This document shows positions 24,329 through 32,862 of a DNA stretch of 38,880 nucleotides, in pieces. This DNA comes from Faecalicatena fissicatena (GTDB lineage Bacteria > Bacillota > Clostridia > Lachnospirales > Lachnospiraceae), in the NCBI GenBank assembly GCA_001028025.1, contig LDAQ01000065.1, positions 1 through 38,880 on the forward strand, given 5' to 3'. Under the pieces are notes generated by a model that did no database searches, was not told the origin of the DNA, and was given only the letters and a program-made list of their open reading frames with translations. Numbering within the stretch: position 1 is the stretch's first letter; each line of letters opens with the position of its first letter. A program made the translations under genes and the position numbers.

Positions 24329-24957
24329 TGTCAGAAGTACACATTATGGATCATCCATTGATTCAGCACAAAATCAGCTATATTCGAAACGAAGAGGTGG
24401 GGACAAAAGAATTCCGGGAGGTCGTCGGAGAAATTGCCGGTCTTATGTGCTATGAAGCAACGCGGGATCTGAAGCTTCAGGACGTTAAGATTAAAACACC
24501 GATCTGTGAGACTACCGGGAAGGAACTGACCGGTAAGAAGCTGGCTGTAGTGCCGATTCTGCGTGCAGGCCTGGGAATGGTGGACGGGATGCTTTCCCTG
24601 ATACCTGCTGCAAAAGTGGGGCATATCGGCCTCTACCGTGACCCGGAGACATTTGAACCGGTGGAATATTACTGCAAACTTCCTGCAGACTGTGATGAGA
24701 GGGAGGTCTTTGTTGTGGACCCCATGCTGGCAACAGGCGGTTCCAGTACGGCTGCGATTCAGATGCTGAAGGACAAAGGCGTGAAAAGAATTCGTTTTAT
24801 GTGTATTATAGCAGCTCCGGAAGGCGTGGCAAGAATGCAGAAGGAACACCCGGATGTGGATCTTTACATCGGTGCTCTGGATGAACACCTGAACGAGCAT
24901 AAATATATTGTACCTGGTCTGGGAGATGCAGGGGACCGTATTTTCGGAACCAAATAA
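24328..24957 (+). CDS. upp: Uracil phosphoribosyltransferase
   Basis: It converts uracil and PRPP to UMP in pyrimidine salvage. The 209-residue protein begins with the family hallmark DHPLIQHKISYIRNEEVGTKEFRE. The PRPP-binding motif VVDPMLATGGSS lies near residue 130. The C-terminal uracil-binding region has GALDEHLNEHKYIVPGLGDAGDR. AAAGGAGG at 24313-24320 suits ATG 24328; ATG 24325 is an alternative. It overlaps the stop of the Sua5 fusion by one base and is followed by dCMP deaminase, giving a small nucleotide-linked operon. Confidence 0.97.
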   Translation: MSEVHIMDHPLIQHKISYIRNEEVGTKEFREVVGEIAGLMCYEATRDLKLQDVKIKTPICETTGKELTGKKLAVVPILRAGLGMVDGMLSLIPAAKVGHIGLYRDPETFEPVEYYCKLPADCDEREVFVVDPMLATGGSSTAAIQMLKDKGVKRIRFMCIIAAPEGVARMQKEHPDVDLYIGALDEHLNEHKYIVPGLGDAGDRIFGTK

Positions 24958-24987
24958 CAGCGATAAGAGCGAAAGGAGCGGATGGAC

Positions 24988-25476
24988 ATGCCAGATAAAA
25001 GAAAGGATTATCTTTCCTGGGATGAATACTTTATGGGAGTGGCAATGCTTTCGGGCATGCGCTCAAAGGATCCTAACACACAGGTGGGGTGCTGCATCGT
25101 CAGCCCTGATAATAAGATATTGTCCATGGGATATAACGGATTTCCGATCGGGTGTTCAGACGATGAATTTCCGTGGGCAAGAGAAGGGGATGACCCTTTG
25201 GAGACGAAGTATGTATACTCCACTCACAGTGAATTGAATGCTATCCTGAACTACAATGGCGGGAGCCTGGCAGGGGCCAAGCTGTATGTCTCTCTGTTTC
25301 CGTGCAATGAGTGTGCAAAAGCGATCATACAGTCGGGAATAAAAGAAGTAATCTATGACTGTGATAAATATGCCGATACTCCTGCGGTGCTGGCTTCCAA
25401 ACGGATGATGGATGCAGCGGGGGTGCGGTACCACCAGTACCACAGGACCAGCCGGGAGGTGCGGATTACGCTGTAG
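24988..25476 (+). CDS. Deoxycytidylate deaminase, ComEB-like
   Basis: It deaminates dCMP to dUMP to supply thymidylate synthesis. The 162-residue protein has the zinc-binding motif HSELNA with the catalytic Glu, and PCNEC with two Cys ligands about 30 residues later. N-terminal SWDEYFMGVAMLSGMRSKDPNTQVG is typical of dCMP deaminases. GAAAGGAG at 24971-24978 fits ATG 24988; ATG 24982 is an alternative with two extra residues. It lies 30 bases after upp, so pyrimidine salvage and dCMP deamination are probably coexpressed. A long foldback starts 14 bases after its stop. Confidence 0.93.
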   Translation: MPDKRKDYLSWDEYFMGVAMLSGMRSKDPNTQVGCCIVSPDNKILSMGYNGFPIGCSDDEFPWAREGDDPLETKYVYSTHSELNAILNYNGGSLAGAKLYVSLFPCNECAKAIIQSGIKEVIYDCDKYADTPAVLASKRMMDAAGVRYHQYHRTSREVRITL

Positions 25477-25489
25477 GGGGGCGCCCGGC

Positions 25490-25685
25490 GGAAGCCTTTT
25501 CGTGCCTCCCACGGGATGCGCAGGCCGTTTTATTATGCGGTCCGCTTGCTAAACAACAGTAAAGAGAAAAAGAGCAGAATTGCAGGACACCGCAATTCTG
25601 CTCTTTTCCTCTTAACTGCTGTTAAGCGCGCTCTATGCATTATAAAACGGCCTGCGCATCCCGTGGGAGGCACACAAAGGCTTCC
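25490..25685. repeat. 196-base foldback element with a terminator-like tip
   Basis: The outer arms 25490-25538 and 25637-25685 are complementary at 46 of 49 positions. An imperfect middle follows, then an inner stem (GAGCAGAATTGC near 25572-25583 with its complement from 25592) around an eight-base loop. The tip has A-rich sequence before and TTTT after, like an intrinsic terminator. It lies 14 bases after the stop of the dCMP deaminase gene. It shares GGATGCGCAGG in the GC-rich arm and AACAGTAAA at the inner stem with the foldback at 8923-9218. Open frames crossing it are by-products of the palindrome. The rest to 25807 shows no gene. Confidence 0.9.
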
Positions 25686-25807
25686 TCCTCGCTGGGGGAC
25701 TCTAATCGGGAGGAGAGATGGTATGAGGTGTAAGTTGGAGGGGAATTCAGGGGAATATTTTGTCACGGATTTGAATAGGATATCATATATGCTGATCCGG
25801 AGGATGT

Positions 25808-26026
25808 GTGAGTATGGAAGGTAATAAATGGGGGAATATGGTTGTGAATTTTGTGATCCGTGCTATTTTGGGCATGGGGCTGATTTATTTTATTAATCAG
25901 TATCTGCTTCCGGGGGATAATGCTTTGAATGTGGGGCTGAATGCAGTTTCCTTTTTGACAACCGGAAGCCTTGGGATTCCTGGGGTCTGCCTGCTTTATG
26001 GGATTTTATTTTACCAAAATTTGTAA
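25808..26026 (+). CDS. bofA: BofA-family regulator of pro-sigma-K processing
   Basis: BofA inhibits the SpoIVFB protease in the forespore outer membrane until engulfment signalling is complete. The 72-residue protein has two hydrophobic segments (about 11-28 and 45-70) and the family end LGIPGVCLLYGI. GTG 25808 follows CCGGAGG by four bases; ATG 25814 is equally possible. It sits between the second foldback and the Tad operon promoter, with no terminator visible after it. The role is inferred from the family; the processing protease is not in the window. Confidence 0.8.
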   Translation: MSMEGNKWGNMVVNFVIRAILGMGLIYFINQYLLPGDNALNVGLNAVSFLTTGSLGIPGVCLLYGILFYQNL

Positions 26027-26062
26027 GTATTTCACAAAAAATATTTTATTTTGATAGAGGTA

Positions 26063-26091
26063 TGGACAATTTAGAAATCTGTGTTTATAAT
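26063..26091 (+). promoter_or_regulatory. Promoter of the Tad operon
   Basis: TGGACA at 26063-26068 and TATAAT at 26086-26091 are 17 bases apart. It begins an RNA with a long leader before the first Tad gene. Confidence 0.7.
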
Positions 26092-26097
26092 ACGATT

Positions 26098-26257
26098 CAC
26101 CAGCAGTTGTTCGAGCTGCTGTTATCATTCAGGTACCGGATCTGTGTACCGGATGTATCTAGGGTTGGGGTAATGAACTAACCATCATGTATGAATCATG
26201 CTGCAGATTCGCAGCAATATTTTCAGGCATTTTTTATAATTGAAAAGGAGGGACAAG
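26098..26257 (+). other. Structured 160-base leader of the Tad operon
   Basis: The leader holds several small stems: AGCAG/CTGCT, GGTAC/GTACC with the repeat TACCGGAT twice, and GCTGC/GCAGC near 26200-26217 followed by AATATTTT. I could not match it to a c-di-GMP or other riboswitch class. It may attenuate the operon. Confidence 0.4.
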
Positions 26258-27187
26258 TTGCATCCAAAGAATTTTGTGATTTGGGATGCGGAGCAGGAGT
26301 ATGCGAAGAACCTTATGAAGGCCATTGGTTCTCACAGGGAGCTGGGGTTTCAGATGCACCTTTTTCAGGATACAGAGCATCTTGAGGCATTTTCACAGCA
26401 GAAACAGGTCCACATCCTGCTGCTTGGGGAAGAGTACCCGCCCGAACAGCGGCAGCAGATTAACGCGGAGAAGCGTTATGTATTGATCAAAGCAGGAGAC
26501 AGTGAACTTCTGCCGGAGGAAAAGGGCATCTTTAAGTATCAATCCTCTGATATGATCCTGAACAGTATTTTGGAAGAAGTCATGGAGGGGGAAGCAATTC
26601 CGGGAAGATTCAAGGGCATGAGCAAAGGACAGCTGATTGGGGTTTACTCTCCCGTCCATCGGATCGGAAAGACAAAGTTTGCGCTGGAACTGGGGAAGGA
26701 ACTGGCAAGGGAGGCACCGGTTCTGTATCTGAACTTGGAGGATTATTCGGGGGGAAGCTTTTATTTTCCGGAAAATGCAGAGCATAATCTTACGGATCTT
26801 TTATATTATGTCAGGCAGGACAATGGGAACATTGGGTTAAGAATAAGCGCCATGGCAGGCCGGGCAGGGGCACTGGACTATATCTCTCCGATGCCGGTGA
26901 TGCAGGATATGAGGGCGGTCGAGGAGTCGGAGTGGCTCAGGCTGTTTGAAGCGATTTTTGAAAATTCTATTTATAAATCCGTGATTCTGGACCTGGGAGA
27001 AGGGGTTAGCGGTCTGTACCGGATTCTGAGGGAATGCCAGACTGTTTATACCCTTTATGCGGACGATCCGGCCTCAGCAGCGAAGCTGGCACAGTATACG
27101 GAGAATCTGCGCAGGACCGGCTTTGAGGACGTGCTGGAACATACAGTGCAGAAGCGGGTCAAAGGGAAGGCGGGTGAAGGCGTATAG
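26258..27187 (+). CDS. TadZ/CpaE-like P-loop protein of the Tad locus
   Basis: TadZ/CpaE proteins place the Tad pilus machine at its site and belong to the ParA/MinD-like ATPases. The 309-residue protein has a receiver-like N-terminal half (to about 120) and a P-loop region around GVYSPVHRIGKT, whose Walker A is degenerate apart from the GKT. AAAGGAGG lies six bases before TTG 26258; a longer frame begins at 26240 within the ribosome site. It is the first gene of the operon, six bases before the CpaF gene. ATP binding is uncertain because of the altered motif. Confidence 0.75.
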   Translation: MHPKNFVIWDAEQEYAKNLMKAIGSHRELGFQMHLFQDTEHLEAFSQQKQVHILLLGEEYPPEQRQQINAEKRYVLIKAGDSELLPEEKGIFKYQSSDMILNSILEEVMEGEAIPGRFKGMSKGQLIGVYSPVHRIGKTKFALELGKELAREAPVLYLNLEDYSGGSFYFPENAEHNLTDLLYYVRQDNGNIGLRISAMAGRAGALDYISPMPVMQDMRAVEESEWLRLFEAIFENSIYKSVILDLGEGVSGLYRILRECQTVYTLYADDPASAAKLAQYTENLRRTGFEDVLEHTVQKRVKGKAGEGV

Positions 27188-27192
27188 AGCAG

Positions 27193-28395
27193 TTGGAACA
27201 GATGTATGACAGAGTGCTGCGTGAGATGGATATGGGCCGTGAGATGGAGGATGAAGAACTGCAGGAGCTTATACATTCCGTGCTCAATGAGGCAGGGGGC
27301 GAGAGCTATATCCCATTACAGGAAAAGATACGCCTGAGCAGAGAACTTTTCAATGCATTCAGAAAGCTGGACATCCTTCAGGATCTGATTGAGGATGAAG
27401 ATGTTACCGAGATTATGATCAACGGGACGGAGCATATCTTTCTGGAAAAAGAGGGGCGGATATACGAATCGGACAGGCATTTCCTTTCCCCTGGGAAACT
27501 GGAGGATGTAATCCAGCAGATTGTGGCAGGAACGAACAGGTATGTAAATGAAGCCTCTCCCATTGTAGATGCCAGGCTGGAGGATGGCTCCCGGGTAAAT
27601 GTAGTATTAAAGCCCGTGGCACTCAACGGCCCTATTATGACCATCCGGAAGTTTCCAAAGGAGAAGGTGACAATGGAGCAGTTGATTGCCTGGGGAAGTA
27701 TCAGCAGCGAAGCCGCAGAGTTTTTAAGGCTCCTGGTGTGCTCCAGATATAATATCTTTGTCAGCGGCGGGACGGGGTCCGGGAAAACGACGATACTGAA
27801 TGCGCTGTCTGATTATATACCAAAGGATGAACGGCTGATTACCATTGAGGATAATGCGGAACTGCAGATAAAAGGGGTCCCAAATCTGGTCAGGCTGGAA
27901 GCCAGGAATGCCAATCTGGAGGGAGCAGGGGCGGTGACCATACGGGATCTGATTAAGTCAGCGCTGAGAATGCGGCCGGACAGAATTCTGGTCGGGGAGG
28001 TCAGAGGTGAGGAAACTGTAGACATGATTTCCTCTGCCATGCTGAACGGCCACAGCGGTTCTATGTCCACTGGCCATGCAAATAATCCGGTGGATATGCT
28101 GCACAGGCTGGAGACCATGATGATGATGGGGATTGATATGCCTTTTACCGCTATCCAGCGGCAGGTGGCTTCCGCCATTGATATCATCATCCACCTGGGG
28201 CGGCTGAGGGACAAGAGCAGGAAAGTAATGGAGATAGCAGAAGTGCTTGGATATGAAGATGGTGCTGTACAGATACAGACACTTTATGAATATGAGGAGG
28301 AGGGATCAGAGGATGGGAAAGTTAAGGGAAGGCTTGTGAAAGTGGAAGAGCTTGCTAACAGAGAAAAACTGCTGGCAGCAGGATATACGTTATGA
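27193..28395 (+). CDS. Tad/Flp pilus assembly ATPase CpaF/TadA
   Basis: This hexameric ATPase powers assembly of type IVb (Flp) pili. The 400-residue protein has the N-terminal domain with EDVTEIMINGTEHIFLE, a Walker A GGTGSGKTT near residue 200, and the secretion-ATPase signature LVGEVRGEETVDMISSAMLNG, with His-box GHSGSMSTGHANN. TTG 27193 and ATG 27202 are both possible starts with weak ribosome sites, consistent with coupling to the previous gene. The 3' end overlaps the TadB gene by 44 bases. Confidence 0.95.
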   Translation: MEQMYDRVLREMDMGREMEDEELQELIHSVLNEAGGESYIPLQEKIRLSRELFNAFRKLDILQDLIEDEDVTEIMINGTEHIFLEKEGRIYESDRHFLSPGKLEDVIQQIVAGTNRYVNEASPIVDARLEDGSRVNVVLKPVALNGPIMTIRKFPKEKVTMEQLIAWGSISSEAAEFLRLLVCSRYNIFVSGGTGSGKTTILNALSDYIPKDERLITIEDNAELQIKGVPNLVRLEARNANLEGAGAVTIRDLIKSALRMRPDRILVGEVRGEETVDMISSAMLNGHSGSMSTGHANNPVDMLHRLETMMMMGIDMPFTAIQRQVASAIDIIIHLGRLRDKSRKVMEIAEVLGYEDGAVQIQTLYEYEEEGSEDGKVKGRLVKVEELANREKLLAAGYTL

Positions 28396-29101
28396 GGATT
28401 ATCTCAAAGCTTTTGTAAAAGGAATTATGCTGTTGGGTATGACCGCATATCTGTTTTATGATTCCTGGATCGCGGCGCTGGTGTTTATTCCCGCATTATA
28501 TATCTATCTTATTTTATGGAAAGCAAGAGTGTGTCGGGAGAAAGAACAGGAGTTTCGAGAACAGTTTCGGGTCAGTATTCAGACTATGGCTTCTGCATTG
28601 AATATAGGGTATTCGGTGGAGAATGCAGTGCGTGAGACAGCCCGGGATCTGAAGCCGCTGTTCAGACGGGACAGCAGGATACGGAAGGAATTTGAAAGGA
28701 TGATCCATCAGCTGGATATTAACCAGCCCGTGGAACAGGTCATGAGTGAGCTGGCAGGCAGAGTCAGCCAGGAGGATGTAGAGAATTTTGTGATTGTATT
28801 TTCTGCGGCAAAGAGAACCGGCGGGGACAGCATCTCCATTCTGAGAAGTGCTGTGCGGGATATCAGCGATAAGATCGAGGCTGAAAAAGAGATTCAGACA
28901 CTTCTGGCTTCCAAAAAACTGGAGTTTAAGGTAATGTGCATCATACCGTTTGGCATTCTCTTTTATATGCGGCTGGCATTTCCTGAATTTATGCAGGTGC
29001 TTTACGGGAACCTGGCAGGGGCCGCACTGATGACGGTATGTCTGGGGATATATGCGGCTGCTTACCGGATGGGAGAAAAGCTGGTGGAGATTGAGGTATA
29101 G
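28352..29101 (+). CDS. Tad pilus platform protein TadB
   Basis: TadB is one of two inner-membrane platform proteins that work with the CpaF ATPase. The 249-residue protein has N-terminal membrane segments (about 20-60) and a T2SSF domain (about 70-190), with QFRVSIQTMASALNIGYSVENA and AAKRTGGDSISILR. Two further hydrophobic segments lie at the C-terminus. It overlaps the CpaF gene in another frame and probably starts at TTG 28352 behind GGAAGAG. The next gene is TadC, two bases downstream. Confidence 0.85.
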   Translation: MLTEKNCWQQDIRYEDYLKAFVKGIMLLGMTAYLFYDSWIAALVFIPALYIYLILWKARVCREKEQEFREQFRVSIQTMASALNIGYSVENAVRETARDLKPLFRRDSRIRKEFERMIHQLDINQPVEQVMSELAGRVSQEDVENFVIVFSAAKRTGGDSISILRSAVRDISDKIEAEKEIQTLLASKKLEFKVMCIIPFGILFYMRLAFPEFMQVLYGNLAGAALMTVCLGIYAAAYRMGEKLVEIEV

Positions 29102-29103
29102 AG

Positions 29104-30336
29104 ATGAATAAGTGGAGTTCGGTATACGGAAGAATGGGTATCGTGTTTTTATCGGCAAGTGCAGTATCACTTCTTGTACTTTTTGCAGACAACAGGCGGA
29201 TGCCGGAAAAAAATGCAGAGGGAAAAAGTGTGCTCATCCGCGGTACACATGGTGAGGGGAGTAAAAAAGTGGAACTGGAGGCTCAGATAGATGGGGACAG
29301 GGAGCCGCTGTCCATACAGGTAGATGAACAGCAGTATCAGAAAGAGAAACTGCCGGAGGTCTTTGAAGAAGCCGGTGAAAGTCTGGAAAAGGCCATACTG
29401 GGAGATAACGTAAGTCTGGACGAAGTCAGGCATGACCTGAATCTGGTGGATCAGGTGCCTGATACGGGAATCAGGGTATCCTGGGAGTCAGATAATTACG
29501 AGATTGTCAATCTGCTGGGCGAATTACAGACCGAACATCTGCAGGAGGAAGGAACACTGGTTGAACTGCATGCGGTTCTTTCGTATGGCGGGGAGGAAGC
29601 CGTGCATACCTTCTGTGTAAATGTATTTCCTCCGGAGCTGAGTGAAAAAGAGCAGAAGATGCAGAAATTACGGAATGTATTGCAGACCGCGGAAAAGGAT
29701 ACTGCTGAAGAAGAATATCTGGTTCTGCCGGACAGCCTGGACGGAAGTAAAATCGTATGGAAATATCCGGCAGAGTCCCGTGCAGCGTGCCTGTTTGTTC
29801 TGGGCATTGTGGCGGCGGGAGCTGTATTTTTTCTGGACAGGCAGAAACACAAACAGGTGCTGGCTGACCGGAAAAAGCAGCTGGCCGCAGACTATCCCCA
29901 GCTTATCAGCCAGTTTACTCTGTTTTTAGGTGCAGGAATGAGCGTGCGCAGGGCATGGTTCAAGATGGCGGAGGAGTATGAAAAGAGGCGGGACAGAAAA
30001 GGTCCACGGATTGCATATGAGGAGATGTCCTACACGATGCACGAGATCCAGGGCGGTGTCTCGGAGGGAGAATGTTATGAGAGATTTGGCAGCAGATGCG
30101 GGCTGCCGGCATACCGCAGATTTGGTGCGCTTCTGTCTCAAAACCTGCGGAAAGGCGGAAGAGGGCTCAATGAACTGCTCAGGAAAGAGGCGGCGGATGC
30201 GTTTGAGGACAGAAAAAAGCAGGCCAGAAAGCTGGGGGAGGAGGCCGGGACAAAGTTGTTGGGGCCGATGTTCCTTATGTTGGCCGTAGTGTTGATTATT
30301 ATTGTAGTCCCGGCATTTTTCAGTATACAGATCTGA
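29104..30336 (+). CDS. Tad pilus platform protein TadC with a large extracytoplasmic domain
   Basis: TadC is the second platform protein. The C-terminal half (about 260-410) is a T2SSF domain with QFTLFLGAGMSVRRAWFKMA and two hydrophobic segments. Unlike the usual compact TadC, the first membrane segment (about 11-27) is followed by about 200 polar residues before the second (about 229-245). That region is Glu-rich, with paired-strand patterns and no family I recognise. The 410-residue length is larger than typical TadC proteins. GAGGTATAGAG overlaps the end of TadB and precedes the start. Confidence 0.85.
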   Translation: MNKWSSVYGRMGIVFLSASAVSLLVLFADNRRMPEKNAEGKSVLIRGTHGEGSKKVELEAQIDGDREPLSIQVDEQQYQKEKLPEVFEEAGESLEKAILGDNVSLDEVRHDLNLVDQVPDTGIRVSWESDNYEIVNLLGELQTEHLQEEGTLVELHAVLSYGGEEAVHTFCVNVFPPELSEKEQKMQKLRNVLQTAEKDTAEEEYLVLPDSLDGSKIVWKYPAESRAACLFVLGIVAAGAVFFLDRQKHKQVLADRKKQLAADYPQLISQFTLFLGAGMSVRRAWFKMAEEYEKRRDRKGPRIAYEEMSYTMHEIQGGVSEGECYERFGSRCGLPAYRRFGALLSQNLRKGGRGLNELLRKEAADAFEDRKKQARKLGEEAGTKLLGPMFLMLAVVLIIIVVPAFFSIQI

Positions 30337-30354
30337 TCTGAAAGGAGGAAACAG

Positions 30355-30588
30355 ATGAAAAAAATTGGACAGATAGTAAAAGTTCATTTACGTACAGGAA
30401 TAACGGCGATTAGACAGAAAGTGATCATGGTAAAAGCAGTTTTGTGTGATTCTGGGGGGCTGTCAGTTGTCGAACTGATTTTAATTTTAGTGGTAATCAT
30501 AGCCCTGGTTCTGATATTTAAGACACAGCTTATCAGCCTTGTGAACTCTATTTTTGAAAAGATTACAAGTGAAAGTTCGGGGATTTAA
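30355..30588 (+). CDS. Flp-type pilin (Flp1-like)
   Basis: This is the major type IVb pilin of the Tad system. The 77-residue precursor has a basic leader and a cleavage site after SGG, followed by LSVVELILILVV, with Glu at +5 as prepilin peptidases need. The mature protein is a single hydrophobic helix with a short tail. AAAGGAGG precedes the start. It lies between TadC and the DUF5702-like gene, and the peptidase that should process it is at 32850. Confidence 0.92.
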   Translation: MKKIGQIVKVHLRTGITAIRQKVIMVKAVLCDSGGLSVVELILILVVIIALVLIFKTQLISLVNSIFEKITSESSGI

Positions 30589-30589
30589 A

Positions 30590-31957
30590 GTGAAGCGCGG
30601 TGAAATAACAGCGTTTCTGAGCCTTATTTTCGTCCTGCTTATTTCATTTATCGCAGCGCTTCTGGAAAGTACGGTTATCCAGGTGAGCAAAAATCAGAAG
30701 CGGCTGGATGCCGACCGGGCCGTCTTTTCCATATTTGGGGAATATAGCAGAGATTTGCTGGAGGAATATGAGATTCTGGCGATTGATGGAAGTTACGGTA
30801 CGGGTTATTATGAAGAAAAAAATCTGACAGACCGTATGCATTATTACGGTACAGGCAGCATGGAACATGATATCCAGGGAATTCAGTATCTTACAGACAG
30901 AAACGGAAGTGCATTTAAAGAGCAGGCGCTTGGATTTATGGAACAGGCATACGGGATTGCAGCAGTGCGTGAACTGGCGGGACGGACAGGCTTATGGGAG
31001 GAACAGGAAATACAGGGAGAGGAGGCAGACAGGCAGGATTCGAAGATAAATACCGAGTTGGAAGAAATTCTGGCGGACAGTGAGAATCCCCTGCCCGATG
31101 AGGAGAATCCCCTGCCTCATATAGCCGAATTAAAAACATCGGGTATACTTCAGCTTGTGCTGCCTCAGGATTACCAGATGTCAGACAGACAGATTGCTCC
31201 GGGGGAGCAGGCCAGCGGAAGGAATCTGCGATCCGGCAGAGGGAGTTTTTATATAAGACAGGGGATGGATGGTATTGAAGAACGTCTGCTGTTCCATGAG
31301 TATCTGATTAAAAAGTTCGGGAGTGCAGTTTCTGGTAAAGGTGAGAACCGCAATCTTTCCTATGAGCTGGAATATATGCTTTCAGGGCGGTCATCAGATT
31401 GTGAGAATCTGGAGGCTGTAGTGAAAAAGCTGTTGGGAATGAGGCTTGGAATTAATTATCTTTATCTACAGACCGATTCTGCAAAACAGGCGGAGGCAGA
31501 GGCTCTGGCATTGAGCCTGTCAACACTTGCGGCGCTCCCCGCAGTTTCAGGAATCGTAAAGCAGGCTCTGCTTGCGGCCTGGGCGTTTGGAGAGAGTATG
31601 ATGGACCTGCGCTCTTTACTGTCAGGAAAAAAGGCTGCGCTGATAAAAAACAGTACCAACTGGCAGCTTTCGCTATCTTCTCTTATGACACTGGGAACGG
31701 GGGAAGACATACAGGAGGGAGCAGATGCAGATGGTGGGCTTACCTATACGGACTATCTGAGAATTCTTTTGTTTCTAAAAGATGAAGATACTCTTGTTAT
31801 GAAGGCTCTGGACCGGGTGGAACAAAACATGAGATCAGAAAAAGGAAATACATCTTTTTGCATAGATTCCTGCGCTGTAAGGCTAAGAGTGCAGAACAGG
31901 GCAGTCATACGTGAGGGGCTGAATTACCAGTTCCCGTTATATTTCGGATATGAATAA
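30590..31957 (+). CDS. DUF5702-like Tad-locus membrane protein
   Basis: I recognise this by context and N-terminus as a family found in clostridial Tad loci. The 455-residue protein begins with a short basic stretch and one membrane segment (about 6-28, in EITAFLSLIFVLLISFIAALLES), similar to pseudopilin-like anchors. The remainder is extracytoplasmic, with an acidic insert near 150-175 and helical segments after 300. GTG 30590 follows GGGGATTTAAA; the frame is open to 30554 inside the pilin gene. It may be a minor pilus or tip component. Confidence 0.7.
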   Translation: MKRGEITAFLSLIFVLLISFIAALLESTVIQVSKNQKRLDADRAVFSIFGEYSRDLLEEYEILAIDGSYGTGYYEEKNLTDRMHYYGTGSMEHDIQGIQYLTDRNGSAFKEQALGFMEQAYGIAAVRELAGRTGLWEEQEIQGEEADRQDSKINTELEEILADSENPLPDEENPLPHIAELKTSGILQLVLPQDYQMSDRQIAPGEQASGRNLRSGRGSFYIRQGMDGIEERLLFHEYLIKKFGSAVSGKGENRNLSYELEYMLSGRSSDCENLEAVVKKLLGMRLGINYLYLQTDSAKQAEAEALALSLSTLAALPAVSGIVKQALLAAWAFGESMMDLRSLLSGKKAALIKNSTNWQLSLSSLMTLGTGEDIQEGADADGGLTYTDYLRILLFLKDEDTLVMKALDRVEQNMRSEKGNTSFCIDSCAVRLRVQNRAVIREGLNYQFPLYFGYE

Positions 31958-32064
31958 AATATTGAACCCAATGCAGATGCCCTTTCTTCTAATCCTGCCG
32001 GCGCATCCCTTCCGGCGGGGAGATACATCCCAAATAAAAAAATATTAAGAAAGGAAAAACTGCG

Positions 32065-32862
32065 ATGACACAATCAAATGAACACCCATCCAATTCGAAC
32101 AAAGAAGGGGCATCTGCATTGGGTTCAAAAGCAAGTGTTACAGTAGAGGCGGCGCTGGCGATTCCGATATTTTTATTCGCCGTACTAAGCCTTATATATA
32201 TGCTGGAGATACAATCGGTGAGGACATGTATCCGCAGTGCTGCACAGAGCGCTGCAAAAACGGCGGCAGAAGATACTGTTATGCTGCCCGTCGTGAACAT
32301 CGTAAAATTCAGGCAGGATATGATAGAAGCTGCGGGGGCAGACCGGCTGGACCGGAGTATTCTGGCCGGGGGCAGTTTGGGCCTAAACTGCAGCAGGACG
32401 TATATGTCTCTTATTACAGGGGAAATACACGTCTCTGTAGGATATTCTGTAAGGCTGCCCTTTCCCAAATTTGCGAATCTTACGGCAAAATTCAGCGAAG
32501 AAATGAAAGTAAAGGCATGGACGGGGTATTCGAAAAGAGACGGGAATTCCGATGATGAGCAGATTGTATACATCACGGATACAGCTCTGGTTTACCATGA
32601 GGATTATCAGTGCACCTATCTGCAGCTGTCCGTAAGGTTTGTTCCGTACTCTGAACTTTCAGGAATCCGCAACGAGGACGGAGGACGGTATCATAAATGC
32701 GATAAATGTGTTCATGGAGATGCCTTTGCCGGAGTATATATTACCAGCACAGGCGGAAAGTATCACAATTCATTAAGCTGCAGCGGACTAAAAAGGACCA
32801 TACATGCGGTGAAAAAATCAGAAGTGGGAGTGAGAGGAGGATGCAGCAGATGCTCGAAGTAG
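32065..32862 (+). CDS. TadE-like pseudopilin with duplicated HCCC motif
   Basis: TadE-like proteins are minor components of Tad pili. The 265-residue protein has a pseudopilin start, ASVTVEAALAIP, with Glu at +5 after Ala and a hydrophobic helix to about 50. The C-terminal third is a tandem duplication. Repeat one has H178, C183, C212, C215; repeat two has H234, C239, C260, C263. Each begins VYIT, then YH-x4-C-x2-L. These could bind a metal ion each. AGAAAGGA precedes the start. A stem (CCTGCCGG/CCGGCGGG) lies in the 107-base gap before it. The end overlaps the peptidase gene. Confidence 0.85.
   Translation: MTQSNEHPSNSNKEGASALGSKASVTVEAALAIPIFLFAVLSLIYMLEIQSVRTCIRSAAQSAAKTAAEDTVMLPVVNIVKFRQDMIEAAGADRLDRSILAGGSLGLNCSRTYMSLITGEIHVSVGYSVRLPFPKFANLTAKFSEEMKVKAWTGYSKRDGNSDDEQIVYITDTALVYHEDYQCTYLQLSVRFVPYSELSGIRNEDGGRYHKCDKCVHGDAFAGVYITSTGGKYHNSLSCSGLKRTIHAVKKSEVGVRGGCSRCSK

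Noticed and set aside
25516..25824. A 102-residue frame crossing the second foldback
   Set aside because: It is a by-product of the palindrome, has no ribosome site and overlaps the bofA start.
26098..26257. A c-di-GMP riboswitch in front of the Tad operon
   Set aside because: I could not find the conserved core elements of either c-di-GMP class; only small generic stems are seen.
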